Assembly (NCBI RefSeq): GCF_029338315.1
Contig: NZ_CP119794.1
Coordinates: forward strand, 1,426,001 to 1,490,000
Direction: 5' to 3'
From: Haloarcula regularis
GTDB lineage: Archaea; Halobacteriota; Halobacteria; Halobacteriales; Haloarculaceae
DNA length: 64,000 nucleotides
Positions 1-9,230 of this stretch are shown here, in pieces. The first letter of the stretch is position 1. Each line of letters opens with the position of its first letter. Below the pieces are notes generated by a model. It saw nothing but the letters and a program-made list of their open reading frames with translations. It did not search any database and was not told the DNA's origin. The translations under genes were made by a program, and so were the position numbers.

Positions 1-595
1 TCGCGTAGTAGCGCCCGACGACGGTGGCGACGTGCCCAGTCCCGTGCTCCTCGGCGTGGGCTTCGAGTTCAGCGAGGTAGCGTTCGCCGCCGGTCGGCGA
101 GGTGTCGCGGCCGTCGGTGAAGGCGTGGGAGACGGCGTCGGTGCCGCGCTCGCCGGCGAGTTCGACGAGCGCGTGGAGGTGGTCCTGGTAGGAGTGGACG
201 CCGCCGTCCGAGACCAGCCCCATGAAGTGGACCCGACCGTCGTGGTTCTCGGCGTACTCGAAGGCAGAGAGAATCTCCTCGTTCTCGAAGAAGGGCGGGT
301 CCTCGGCGGCGTCGTCCGGCGGTGAGTCGCCGCGCGAGCGAGCGATGCTGTCGGAGACGCGCGCCGAATCCTGCTTGACGACGCGGCCCGCGCCGATGTT
401 GAGGTGGCCGACCTCGGAGTTGCCCATCTGTCCCTCCGGGAGCCCGACGCGTCGTCCGTGGGTCTCGAGCGTCGAGTGAGCCCCGTCAGCCCAGTAGCGG
501 TCGAAGTTCGGAGTCTCGGCCGCCGCGACCGCGTCACGGACGTCCGTCTCGGGGTTCAGCCCCCAGCCGTCCAGAACAATCAGCCCTGCGTCCAT
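1..595 (-). CDS. gpmI: 2,3-bisphosphoglycerate-independent phosphoglycerate mutase, N-terminal part (runs off window)
   Basis: Interconverts 3- and 2-phosphoglycerate in cytosolic glycolysis and gluconeogenesis. The complement strand opens with MDAGLIVLDGWG, the metal-binding start of the alkaline-phosphatase-fold iPGAM family. MGNSEVGHLNIGAG follows at about residues 50-63 and contains the serine that carries the phosphoryl group. Further on are family blocks GLVSDGGVHS and HAFTDGRDTSP. About 198 of the usual ~510 residues are present; the C-terminal part lies left of position 1. The ATG at 595 is chosen because the conserved N-terminus begins directly there. No frameshift is seen in this part. 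Confidence 0.95.
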   Translation of the reverse strand, partial: MDAGLIVLDGWGLNPETDVRDAVAAAETPNFDRYWADGAHSTLETHGRRVGLPEGQMGNSEVGHLNIGAGRVVKQDSARVSDSIARSRGDSPPDDAAEDPPFFENEEILSAFEYAENHDGRVHFMGLVSDGGVHSYQDHLHALVELAGERGTDAVSHAFTDGRDTSPTGGERYLAELEAHAEEHGTGHVATVVGRYYA

Positions 596-685
596 GCCTG
601 TGAGAAGTCGTGACCGGGGTAAGTTACTGTCGGTCAACGACCTGATTCGGAACGCTGTGCCCTGCGGGCTCCGTCGAGTCCGTCG

Positions 686-838
686 TCAGACCGTCTGGAT
701 GCCGTCGCGGACCTGGTCTGCGCTGAACGACTTGTCGTGCATGTCCTGGGCGTGTGTTCGCACCAGTTCGATTACCTCGTCCTGGTCCTCGGACCGGACC
801 TGGAACTCACACGCGCTGCAGCTGTATTGGTGTGCCAT
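686..838 (-). CDS. DUF1059-like small protein, 50 aa
   Basis: A short acidic protein starting MAHQYSCSACEFQV, with a CxxC pair (Cys7, Cys10). A region rich in Asp and Glu follows, then a helical stretch ending in DGIQTV. The layout matches small DUF1059-type proteins common in haloarchaea, in which an N-terminal cysteine pair precedes a short alpha/beta core. The function is unknown; metal binding is an inference. It sits between gpmI and an unrelated small gene, all on the minus strand, with gaps of roughly 90 and 170 nt, so operon membership is unclear. Confidence 0.72.
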   Translation of the reverse strand: MAHQYSCSACEFQVRSEDQDEVIELVRTHAQDMHDKSFSADQVRDGIQTV

Positions 839-1007
839 GGTGGGACCCACCGGAGAGAGACGGCGGCGGGCCGTAGTTAGCAGGGACTTAGGTCCGGTAA
901 GGTCGGGGACGGGCGGTGGCGCCGGCCGCGCACGACCGCCCGACGGGAGCGGTTCCGTCGGTCGGTAACCCCGTCGTACGAGCGGGGCCGGGCCGAGTGG
1001 CCGTCGC

Positions 1008-1280
1008 TCAGACGCCCTCGAGGTCGGACCGGTACGCGTTGAGCTGGTCGTCGGCGTTCTCGAGCGTCGCCGCGACGTCGGCGCCGTCGCCGTCCTCTAG
1101 GTCCGCGAGCGCCGACTGGATGCGCGCGAGTCGGCCGTGGTCTGGGCCCCGGTCGGCCGTCGACAGGCGGTCGAGCTGGTCGGCCAGGTCCGCCAGGCGC
1201 TCGCGGGCGTCCTCGCTTGCGGTGTCCTGGGCTGCCGATTCGAGCAGGTCGCTCGCTGTCGCGAGTTCCTCGCGTGTCAT
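1008..1280 (-). CDS. conserved haloarchaeal hypothetical protein, 90 aa helical
   Basis: A 90-residue acidic protein beginning MTREELATAS. It is built almost entirely of alternating Leu/Ala/Asp/Glu/Arg stretches that predict two or three amphipathic helices, with no cysteines, membrane segment or signal peptide. The start at 1280 is supported by a TATA-like GTTTTATCCC at 1301-1310, centred about 26 nt upstream, the normal spacing for a leaderless haloarchaeal transcript. I recognise no enzymatic motif and assign no function. Similar short helical proteins are widespread in haloarchaea, so the gene itself is likely real. Confidence 0.75.
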   Translation of the reverse strand: MTREELATASDLLESAAQDTASEDARERLADLADQLDRLSTADRGPDHGRLARIQSALADLEDGDGADVAATLENADDQLNAYRSDLEGV

Positions 1281-1518
1281 ACATGGTGGTTCTGCGATGA
1301 GGGATAAAACGGTTCGGCTGGTGGGCAATCCTGCAGCCATCGGTGACGCCGGACCGAGCCCACATCTTTAGGAGTCGCCCGGTCCCACGGCCGGTATGCG
1401 ACGACCCCGCCCTCGTGTACGCGACGCCGCGCGCAACGAGACTGTCTCCGGACGGGCCCGCAAAGCGCGCGAGAACCACCGGGACGGCGACGCAGGGACC
1501 GCCGTGTAACTCAGACCG

Positions 1519-2839
1519 ATGGAATCCAAGCACTTCCTGTTCATTTCCGCCGACGCCGCACTGATCACCGACCTCGCGTGGCAGGTTCACCGCGAGGGCC
1601 ACGACGTGAAGTACTACATCGAGGCCGAGAGTGACAAGGAAATCGGCGATGGTTTCGTGCCGAAAACTGACGACTGGCGGGCAGATGTTGAGTGGGCTGA
1701 TGTCATCATTTCGACGATATATGGGTTGGTTCGGATGTCGGCACAGGTCAACTTGCGAACGAGCTCCGTGAGCAAGGGAAGGCCGTCGTTGGAGGAACGC
1801 CGAACACTGACCACCTCGAAGAAGACCGTGGCTACGCGATGGACATCCTCGAAGAGCACGGTGTCAATACCATCGAGCACCACATCTTCCACGACTTCGA
1901 CGAGGGTATCCAGCATGTGCAGGAGAACCCAGCCCCCTACGTCATCAAACCACTCGGGGAAGTGCAGAACGTCAAACGGCTCTTGTATGTCGGCAACGAA
2001 GACGATGGGAGTGACGTGGTTGACGTCTTGAAGGCCTACAAGAAGGCGTGGGGGCATCGGATGAAGGGGTTTCAGCTACAGCGGAAAGTCGAGGGCGTCG
2101 AGATCGCTATTTGTGGGTTCTTCAACGGTGAGGAGTTCATTGAGCAGGTCAATTTCAATTTTGAGCATAAGAAATTATTTCCGGGAAATATCGGACCATC
2201 CACCGGAGAGATGGGAACCTCGATGTTCTGGGCTGCCCAGAACAAGTTGTTCCAAGAGACCTTCGGCAAGCTCGAAGGGTGGCTGGCCAACGAAGGCTAC
2301 GTTGGGAGCATCGACATCAACTGCATCGTCAACGAATCCGGCATCTACCCGCTCGAGTTCACGCCGCGGTTCGGGTACCCGACCATCGCACTCCAGGAAG
2401 AGTCCTTCGAGTCGTCGACGGGGGGGGGTTCTTCTACAACCTCGCACACGGAAATGACCCAGAATTGGAGGTTCACAATGGGTACCAGATCGGCGTCCGC
2501 GTCGTCCTGCCACCCTTCCCGTTCGATGACGAGAAGACATACGATGAGAACTCCCGGAATGCAGCCGTGGTCTTTCAGACCGAGAGTCGGGAGGGAATCC
2601 ATCTTGAAGACGCGAAGAAAATCGATGGGCAATGGCGCGCTGCGGGGAATAACGGGATGCCCATCGTCGTGACCGGCAAAGGAGAGACGATGCAGGCGGC
2701 GCGTGAGCAGGCGTACGACCGGATCGACGACATCGTGATGCCGAACATGTACTACCGCGACGACATCGGCGAGCGGTGGATCGACGGTGACGGCGACCGC
2801 CTGCAGGCGTGGGGGTATCTCGGGCCGGGCCGGGACTGA
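1519..2839 (+). pseudogene. PurD-like ATP-grasp ligase gene, broken by two single-base frameshifts
   Basis: Reading through two frame changes gives about 440 residues resembling phosphoribosylamine-glycine ligase-type ATP-grasp proteins. The N-terminal part begins MESKHFLFISADAA. The central ATP-grasp part contains PYVIKPLG, and the metal/substrate region has EFTPRFGYP. The frame changes lie near 1708-1712, where one T seems missing from ATTTCG, and in the G run 2420-2428, where one G seems missing. About 1660-2760 is visibly AT-richer than its neighbours, suggesting horizontal acquisition. Its position away from other purine genes argues against it being the housekeeping purD. It could be a true pseudogene or a sound gene with two base-calling errors. 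Confidence 0.75.
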
Positions 2840-2896
2840 GCGGGATCGGGCCGCGGTCCACAAGGGCTATTGGGCCGATAGCACAACCCACTCGTA

Positions 2897-3904
2897 ATGA
2901 CCACCACGCCTGATGGGGCGACGGAGTCCCTGCCGACGCTCCGCGGGTCGATACCCCCGGTTCGCGAGTGGGCAAAGACCTTCGTCATCGGACTCTGTAT
3001 GGGTGCCGCCGACGGCGTGCCCGGCGTCTCGGGCGGGACTATCGCGCTGATCGCCGGCATCTACGAACGGCTCATCGCCGCGGTCACCGCGGTGACACCC
3101 GAACGCGCCGTCGCCCTCCTCCGGGCACTCGCGCCGGTCGACGGCGGCGTCTCCGGCCGGCGGGCACTCGCCATCTTAGAGGAGGTCGACGTCTGGTTCC
3201 TCGCCGCGCTGCTGGTCGGCATCGTCACGGCCGTCGTCGTCGTCACGCGGGTCATCCACGTCGCCAACCAGGAGACTCCGGCGCTGCTGTTTGGCTTCTT
3301 CTTCGGTCTCATCGCCGCCTCGGCGGTCATCCTGCTTCGCGCGCTCGACGTCGAGACCGGCCTGCAGGTCGTCGCGGGCGTCGTCGGCGTCGTCGTCGCG
3401 TTCCTGCTGTCCGGGCCCATCGCATTTCTCGACGGCGGCGGGCTCTTCATCGTCTTCGTCGCCGGCGCCGTCGGCGTCAGTGCGATGATCCTCCCGGGTA
3501 TCTCGGGGTCGCTCCTGCTGGTCATCCTCGGCCAGTACACCCGGATGTCGACGACGCTCAGCGAGTTCGTCGACTCGCTGGCCGCGCTCGTCACCGGCGG
3601 ATCCCTCAACCAGGTCGTGACGACGGGGACCGTCGTCGTGACGTTCGTTCTCGGCGGCCTGGTCGGCCTGTTTACCATTTCGCGAGTGGTCCGGCGCGCG
3701 CTCGACCGGAACCGGCGGGCGACGCTGGCCTTCCTGGTCGGCCTGGTCGTCGGCGCGTTGCGGGCGCCGGTCCAGCGCGTGGCCGAGGACCCCGGTTTCT
3801 CACAGGACGTCGTCCTGGCGTTCGCCGGTGCGGCAGTCGTCGGCGCCCTCGTCCTGCTGGCGCTGGAGTGGTACGCCGTCGACCTGGATCTCGACTCGGT
3901 GTGA
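2897..3904 (+). CDS. DUF368 (PopT-type) polyprenyl-phosphate transporter, 335 aa
   Basis: An integral membrane protein with about eight to ten hydrophobic segments. It carries the family's glycine-rich block GAADGVPGVSGGTIALI near residue 35 and a second copy-like motif ILPGISGSLLLVILGQY around 197-213. DUF368 proteins (PopT) were shown in bacteria to translocate undecaprenyl phosphate across the membrane. In an archaeon the substrate would presumably be dolichyl phosphate, used as glycan carrier for S-layer N-glycosylation; that is inference. It follows the broken ATP-grasp gene by 57 nt and converges with the oxidoreductase gene downstream. Length and motifs are intact. Confidence 0.88.
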   Translation: MTTTPDGATESLPTLRGSIPPVREWAKTFVIGLCMGAADGVPGVSGGTIALIAGIYERLIAAVTAVTPERAVALLRALAPVDGGVSGRRALAILEEVDVWFLAALLVGIVTAVVVVTRVIHVANQETPALLFGFFFGLIAASAVILLRALDVETGLQVVAGVVGVVVAFLLSGPIAFLDGGGLFIVFVAGAVGVSAMILPGISGSLLLVILGQYTRMSTTLSEFVDSLAALVTGGSLNQVVTTGTVVVTFVLGGLVGLFTISRVVRRALDRNRRATLAFLVGLVVGALRAPVQRVAEDPGFSQDVVLAFAGAAVVGALVLLALEWYAVDLDLDSV

Positions 3905-3921
3905 GCCGTCGGCGGCCGGCG

Positions 3922-5025
3922 TCAGAAGCCGATTGCGCGCCGGTACTGTGGCGGTCCCTCGAGTTCGTCGGTGGCGTCCAGCGCCTCGGCGGCGGTGAGC
4001 GTGAAGTAGGGGTCCCGCAAATGTTCCCGGCCGACGATGGCGAGGTCGGCTCGCCCGTTTGCGACGACGGCCTCGGCCTGTTCCGGCGTGGTGATGCCGC
4101 CGACGGCACCCACCGCGATATCGGCCTCGGTCTCCGCACGGATGCGCTCGGCGTACTCGACCTGGTAGTTCGGTCCCGCGTATGCAGGCCGGGAGTCGGG
4201 CAGGATGCCGCCGCCGCTGACGTCGACGAGGTCCGCGCCGACGTCGGCCAGGCGGTCCGACAGCCGGACCGAGTCGTCGACGGTCCACGAATCCCGGTCG
4301 GGGAGCCAGTCGGTCGCGGAGATGCGGACGAAGACCGGCCGGTCGTCGGGCCACACCTCGCGGACCGCCGCGGTCACCTCGCGGACGAGCCGCGAACGCC
4401 CCTCGAAATCGCCGCCGTAGTCGTCCTCGCGGCGGTTGGTTACCGGGGAGAGGAACTCGTGGAGGAGGTAGCCGTGGGCGGCGTGGACCTCGGCGACGTC
4501 GACGCCGATGTCGCGAGCGCGCTCGGCGGCCGTCCGGAAGGCGTCGACGACGCCCTCGATGCCAGCCTGGTCGAGGCGCTCTGTCTCGGGGGGCTCGGCG
4601 TCCTCGTACGGCCAGGGCTCGTCGGTCGGGCCGACGACGGACCAGCCGCCCTCGTCGGGGCCCAGCGGCGCGTGGCCCTCCCAGGGCCGCCGGGTCGAGG
4701 CCTTCCGGCCGGCGTGGGCCAACTGGACGCCGATGGTACTCCCCTGCGAGTGGACGAAGTCGACGATGGGGGCGAGTGCCGCCGCGTGGTCGTCGCTCCA
4801 GAGGCCCAGGTCCTCGGGCGAGATGCGCCCGCGGGCCTCGACGGCGGTCGCTTCGGTCATCACCAGGCCGGCCCGGCCGACGGCCCGCGACCCGAGGTGG
4901 ACGCGGTGCCAGTCGGTGGCGAGGCCGTCGCGGTCCGCACAGGAGTACTGGCACATCGGCGAGACCATCACGCGGTTGGGAATCGTCGTCCCGCGCAGTT
5001 CCAGCGGGGTAAAGAGGTCGCTCAT
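3922..5025 (-). CDS. NADH:flavin oxidoreductase, old yellow enzyme family, 367 aa
   Basis: An FMN-dependent ene-reductase of the YqjM-like OYE class, with a single TIM barrel and no C-terminal NADH domain. It starts MSDLFTPLELRG, followed by NRVMVSPMCQYS, whose cysteine tunes the flavin in this class. It also has HAGRKAS, an AHGYLLHEFLSP-type substrate/FMN block near residue 175, and GGITTPEQAE near 310. The usual length is 340-370. The ATG at 5025 is preferred over one 27 nt upstream because the OYE fold starts there. Substrate unknown. It ends 17 nt from the convergent DUF368 gene and is followed upstream by the carotenoid operon. Confidence 0.9.
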   Translation of the reverse strand: MSDLFTPLELRGTTIPNRVMVSPMCQYSCADRDGLATDWHRVHLGSRAVGRAGLVMTEATAVEARGRISPEDLGLWSDDHAAALAPIVDFVHSQGSTIGVQLAHAGRKASTRRPWEGHAPLGPDEGGWSVVGPTDEPWPYEDAEPPETERLDQAGIEGVVDAFRTAAERARDIGVDVAEVHAAHGYLLHEFLSPVTNRREDDYGGDFEGRSRLVREVTAAVREVWPDDRPVFVRISATDWLPDRDSWTVDDSVRLSDRLADVGADLVDVSGGGILPDSRPAYAGPNYQVEYAERIRAETEADIAVGAVGGITTPEQAEAVVANGRADLAIVGREHLRDPYFTLTAAEALDATDELEGPPQYRRAIGF

Positions 5026-5067
5026 CGTCACCGCTTGGGCGGGTGGGCTCAAAGTCCCGTCGTCCGG

Positions 5068-5931
5068 CTACCGGAGGACGGTCCGGCCCACCCGGGTATC
5101 CGAGAGGTCGAAATCGAAGCGGTCGGTCACAAGCAGGCCAGCACCCAGCAGGGCCGCCAGCGCGACCGGGATCCAGTTGGCGTAGTAGAGGTTGATGGCC
5201 CCCCACAGGACGACGAAGCTCACCAGGTCGTCGAGCATGAACTCGCACTCGTCGAGGCGCCGCCGCAGGCCCGCCCGCTCGAAGCCGACGTCGAAGAGGA
5301 CGACGGCGACGGTCCCCGAGAGGAGCCACCCCCGGTAGTTCGACCACGGGACGCCGTAGTACTGCTGGACCTCGTAGGCCCAGAAGCCGATGCCGACGGC
5401 GCCGGGGTCTAACACCAGGTCGACCAGCAGCACCGTCGACAGCGTGGCCAGCAGGCGGATCGGCGTCGAGGCGGCGCGCCGCCCGAGCAGGAGGATGACC
5501 AGGAGGTAACTGTTCAACACCAGCGGGAAGAAGAATATCGGGAGTCCAAGCGGCACCTCGCCCAGCAGCATCGGGCCGAGGTCGACGCCGTATGCGAACT
5601 CGCCGTAGGGCCAGCCGGTCCGGACCCCGACCAGTTCGATGCCGTAGGCGTAGCCCGTCAGCACGGCCAGCGCGAGGGCGCCCCTCCGGGTTATCAGAGG
5701 GAAGACGCCGGCGACGAGCGGCAGGCGCATCACGAGCGTCCCGAAGAGGACGAAGAAGGGGTTGAACGCCAGCGGCGGCGGGAGCAGGCCCTCGGCGCTC
5801 GCCAGGAGCGTCACCGCGCCGACCAGCGGGAAGACGACGGCGATGGTGAAGCGGTGCTCGCGGACGAGCGCGTCCAGCCGGGCGGTGGCCTCGGCCCGCG
5901 TCCGGGGCGGCGACCAGTCCAGGTCAGCCAT
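5068..5931 (-). CDS. cruF: bisanhydrobacterioruberin hydratase CruF, 287 aa
   Basis: The last enzyme of C50 bacterioruberin synthesis, hydrating the terminal isopentenyl groups. It is a membrane protein with about seven to eight hydrophobic segments. The DUF422/CruF block is clear: LVDLVLDPGAVGIGFW around residue 180 and YYGVPWSNYRGWL about 20 residues later. It is the third gene of the operon crtD-lyeJ-cruF. Its start overlaps the lyeJ end by 8 nt, the same order described in Haloarcula japonica. Unlike its two operon partners it reads through without a frameshift. A short paralogue of the same family lies at 42166-42648. Confidence 0.92.
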   Translation of the reverse strand: MADLDWSPPRTRAEATARLDALVREHRFTIAVVFPLVGAVTLLASAEGLLPPPLAFNPFFVLFGTLVMRLPLVAGVFPLITRRGALALAVLTGYAYGIELVGVRTGWPYGEFAYGVDLGPMLLGEVPLGLPIFFFPLVLNSYLLVILLLGRRAASTPIRLLATLSTVLLVDLVLDPGAVGIGFWAYEVQQYYGVPWSNYRGWLLSGTVAVVLFDVGFERAGLRRRLDECEFMLDDLVSFVVLWGAINLYYANWIPVALAALLGAGLLVTDRFDFDLSDTRVGRTVLR

Positions 5932-6803
5932 AGAGCATCACCCACAGGCCACCCAGCGTGAACACCGTGCCGACGAGCGTGTTGATGGCCGGGTACCACC
6001 AGTAGGCCTCGTCGATGTCGACGCCGACCGCGAGGATGCCGAAGACGAGCCCCGGGTACAGCAACAGGACGAGGCCGAAGGCCCAGTGCGTGTAGGTGAA
6101 CACGAACGCGGCCAGCAGCCACGTCATCACGCAGTAGTAGTACGTGTTGGACTCGCCGAGGAACGTCGCCGTCGTCCGGATGCCCGCCTCGCGGTCGGGT
6201 TCGATGTCGGGGATGGCCGAGAAGGTGTGCATCCCCATCGTCCAGAGCCACGCGCCGGCGACGGCCGTCGCGGGCGGGGCGACCCCCTCGATGGCGGCGT
6301 AGGCGACGACGCCGGGGAGGATGTACAGGCCGTTCGACAGCGAGTCCAGGAACGGCGTCGTCTTAAACCGGAAGGGCGGGGCCGAGTACTCGACGGAGAG
6401 GGCTCCCCACGCGAGCAGCGCGAGCACCCAGTGGCGGGAGCCACGGGAGGAAGGCGAGCGCGAGCACCCCCGAGAGGACGACGACGGCCAGCGCCACCCG
6501 GTCGCCCCGGTAGCTGACCTCACGACCCTCGTCTTTCTTCGGGTTGTGTTCGTCCACGTCGGCGTCGAAGACGTCGTTGACGCCGTAGAGGAAGACGTTG
6601 GCCGGGAGCGTGAAGTAGAGGAACAGCGCCACGGCGAGCGGCGAGAACAAGTCGGCGGGCCCGTCGGCGGCGTAGGCGACGGCGACGATGACCGGGCCGC
6701 CCAGGTAGAGCCAGAAGCGGGGCCGCGAGAGCCGCAGCAGGTACCCCACGCGCGACTCGGCGGAGGGCACGACGTCCGAGAGGCGGTCCGTGACGGTGTC
6801 CAT
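5924..6803 (-). pseudogene. lyeJ: lycopene elongase/hydratase (UbiA family), one apparent frameshift
   Basis: A UbiA-superfamily prenyltransferase that adds C5 units to lycopene on the way to bacterioruberin. The first frame gives MDTVTDRLSDV, then RLSRPRFWLYLGGP and the Asp-rich catalytic motif YGVNDVFDADVDEHNP. The second frame continues with SVEYSAPPFRFK, the second Asp motif DIEPDREAGIRT, and several membrane helices to the stop. The junction lies near 6430, where one base seems extra. Removing it gives a continuous 292-residue protein of normal length, so the gene may be intact in the organism. It starts 3 nt after the crtD stop and overlaps cruF by 8 nt. Confidence 0.88.
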
Positions 6804-6806
6804 TCG

Positions 6807-8289
6807 TTACTCGCAGTCCTCGATGAGCGCCTCGGCCGTGTGCTCGCCGCTGATGAGACACATCGGCATCCCGATGCCCGGCGTCGTGAACGACCCCGTG
6901 AAGTACAGGCCGTCGACGGCCGACGAGCGGTTGTTCGGCCGGAGCAGGGCCGTCTGGCGCAGCGTGTGGGCCAGGCCGAGGGCGGTGCCCTCGCTGGCGT
7001 TGTAGCGCTCGCCGAACTCGGAGACGGCGAACTGCTCCTCGAAGACGATGCGGTCGCGCAGGTCGACGCCGGTGTTGGCGGCGATGTCCGCGAGGATCTT
7101 CTCGCGGTACTCCTCGCGGATGGCCTCGCCGTCGTGGAGGCCCGGCGCGATGGGGACCAGCACGAACAGGTTCGAGTGTCCGTCGGGCGCGACGGTGTCG
7201 TCGGTCTGTGAGGGGACACAGCAGTAGTACGCAGGGTTCTCGGGCCAGGCCGGGTCGTCGAAGATGCTCTCGAAGTGCCCCAGTCGGTCGGCAGGACGAG
7301 CGTGTGGTGGGCCAGCGGGTCGACGTCGCCCTCGACGCCCATGTACAGCAGAAACGCCGACGGGGCGTACGTGCGCGACTCCCAGTAGTCGTCGTCGTAC
7401 TGGCGCTCGTGTTGGGGGAGCAGTTCGCGCTCGGCGTGGCCGTAGTCGGCGTTGACGACGACGCGGTCGGGGTGGAACTGCTCGCCGTCGACCGTCTCGA
7501 CGAGGAAGCCGTCCTTCCGGCGGTCGATCTCGGTCACCTCGGCGTCAGTCTGGTAGGTGACGCCCATCTCCTCGCCCAGTTCGACCAGCGCGTCGACGAC
7601 GGCGCCGATGCCGCCCTCCGGGTAGTAGACGCCGAGGTTGAAGTCGACGTGGCTCATCATGTTGTACAGCGCCGGCGTGTTCGCCGGCGACCCGCCGAGG
7701 AACACGAGCGTGTACTGCATGATCTGCTGGAGCTTCGGGTGCTCGAAGTAGTCCTCGACGTGGCCCTGCATCGACCCGACGAGCTGGAGGCCCACGGGCG
7801 CGGCGGTCAGCACGTCCAGGTCGACCCAGTCCCGCAGGCTCGAGCGGTCCTCGTAGACGAACTTGTTCATCGCCGTCTCGTAGTGGCGCTCGCTGGTCGC
7901 CAGATACTCGTCGAAGGCCTCGCCGGCGCCGGGTTCGTAGGCCTCGAACTTTCACGCATCTCGTCGTGGTCGCCGTTGACGTCGAGGCGGTCCCCGTCCT
8001 TGAAGAAGATGCGGTAGTGGGGGTCCAGGCGCTGGAGGTCGTAGTAGTCGCCCGGTTCGCGCCCGAAGTACGCGAAGAAGCGCTCGAAGACGTCGGGCAT
8101 CAGGTACCAGGACGGCCCCATGTCGAAGCGGAAGCCGTCGGCCTCGAGGCGCGAGGCCCGTCCCCCGAGTTGCTCGTTTTTCTCGAGCACGTGGACGTCG
8201 GCACCGGCGTCGGCCAGGTAGCACGCGGCAGAGAGACCGCCGAACCCGCCACCGACGACCAGCACCTCCGTCCCGGACAGATGACTCAT
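6807..8289 (-). pseudogene. crtD: carotenoid 3,4-desaturase CrtD (CrtI-like), two apparent frameshifts
   Basis: An FAD-dependent carotenoid desaturase introducing double bases bonds into the elongated lycopene backbone. It starts MSHLSGTEVLVVGGGFGG with a Rossmann GxGxxG motif and then LGGRAS. The C-terminal CrtI signature GSFTTPGIGMPMCLISG lies near 7 kb. Two single-base deletions are inferred, at 7948-7952 (an A missing in GAAAG) and 7278-7281 (a G missing in the run on the coding strand). Restoring both gives 494 residues, the family's usual size. It is the first gene of the carotenoid operon. An ATG 9 nt further upstream (8298) is an alternative start. It is transcribed divergently from the SDR gene at 8491. 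Confidence 0.88.
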
Positions 8290-8490
8290 TGCGTACATGT
8301 CCGCGCTGGAACGACAATAAAGGCGCGCCATACTGGGTTGGTGTGGGACCGACAGGCACACACGGCCGGCATCGGGCGCCTGCCGGGACCTCCGTCGAAT
8401 CGACGGGGTGCGTTCGCACCGTCGACCGCCGGTAGCGACAGCGGTACTGGCGGGAAAACCCTGAACATGACAGCCGTCCACATTCCCCGT

Positions 8491-9183
8491 ATGAGCGACC
8501 GAACTGCCGTCGTCACCGGGGCGAGCCGGGGCATCGGCGAACAGGTGGCACGCACGCTGGCAGCGGCCGGATTGCACGTGATACTCTGTGCGCGCGACGC
8601 CGACGAGATACAGGCGGTCGCGGACGACATCGAGTCTGAGGGCGGGGCGGTGACGGCGCTCCGGGCCGACGTCCGCGACCAGTTCGACGTCGAACGCCTT
8701 GTCGAACAGGCGGCCAAAGCGGGCGGGTCCATCACGTACCTCGTCCCCAACGCCGGCGTCTACCACGGGTCCCCCGGCGAGACGCCGCTGTCAGAGGAGT
8801 CCTACGCCGCCTTCGACGACCACATGCGGACGAACGCTCGGGGCGTGTTTGCCACCGTCCGCGAGGCGATGCCATACCTGGCCGACGACGCGCGCATCGT
8901 CGTCCCCACCGGAGCCGTTGCGCGCGAGGGCATGCCCGGCTACGGGTCCTACGCCGTCTCGAAGGCCGCGGCGGAGGCCATCGTCCGCGGGTTCGCCGTC
9001 GACCTGGGCGTGCCCATCGGCGCCGTCGACCCAGGACAGGTCTCGACGTCGCTGTCCGGCGACGGTGGTCGCGACCCCGAGGCCGTCGCCCGGATGGTCC
9101 GCTGGGCCCTGGAGGACGTCGCCGAGGAGGAACTGAACGGGAGCGTCCTGGACTGGGGCGACTACCGCGAGGCCACGCGCTAG
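8491..9183 (+). CDS. SDR family NAD(P)-dependent oxidoreductase, 230 aa
   Basis: A classical short-chain dehydrogenase with cofactor motif TGASRGIGEQ (TGxxxGxG) at residues 9-18, the NAG motif in VPNAGVY, and the active-site YGSYAVSK stretch (YxxxK) near residue 150. The acceptor substrate is not predictable. A catalytic-Ser equivalent is not obvious: VVPTGAVA stands where many SDRs have a serine, so Thr or Ser substitution is possible. The ATG at 8491 is chosen, with another in frame at 8467. The gene is divergent from crtD and followed by the ZIP transporter. Confidence 0.85.
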   Translation: MSDRTAVVTGASRGIGEQVARTLAAAGLHVILCARDADEIQAVADDIESEGGAVTALRADVRDQFDVERLVEQAAKAGGSITYLVPNAGVYHGSPGETPLSEESYAAFDDHMRTNARGVFATVREAMPYLADDARIVVPTGAVAREGMPGYGSYAVSKAAAEAIVRGFAVDLGVPIGAVDPGQVSTSLSGDGGRDPEAVARMVRWALEDVAEEELNGSVLDWGDYREATR

Positions 9184-9230
9184 GGCGGCACCGACGGATT
9201 TATTACTAAGAATCCCACTCGTCTAAACTA

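Noticed and set aside
1396..1509. 37-codon frame (MRRPRPRVRDAARNE...) before the PurD-like gene
   Set aside because: It is basic and low-complexity with only a weak TATA-like CTTTAG upstream and no recognised relative. A real small gene cannot be excluded but support is too thin.
2968..5412. 814-codon plus-strand open frame covering the DUF368 and old-yellow-enzyme region
   Set aside because: It is very rich in Arg/Gly/Pro, overlaps intact genes in other frames and strands, and shows no recognisable motif.
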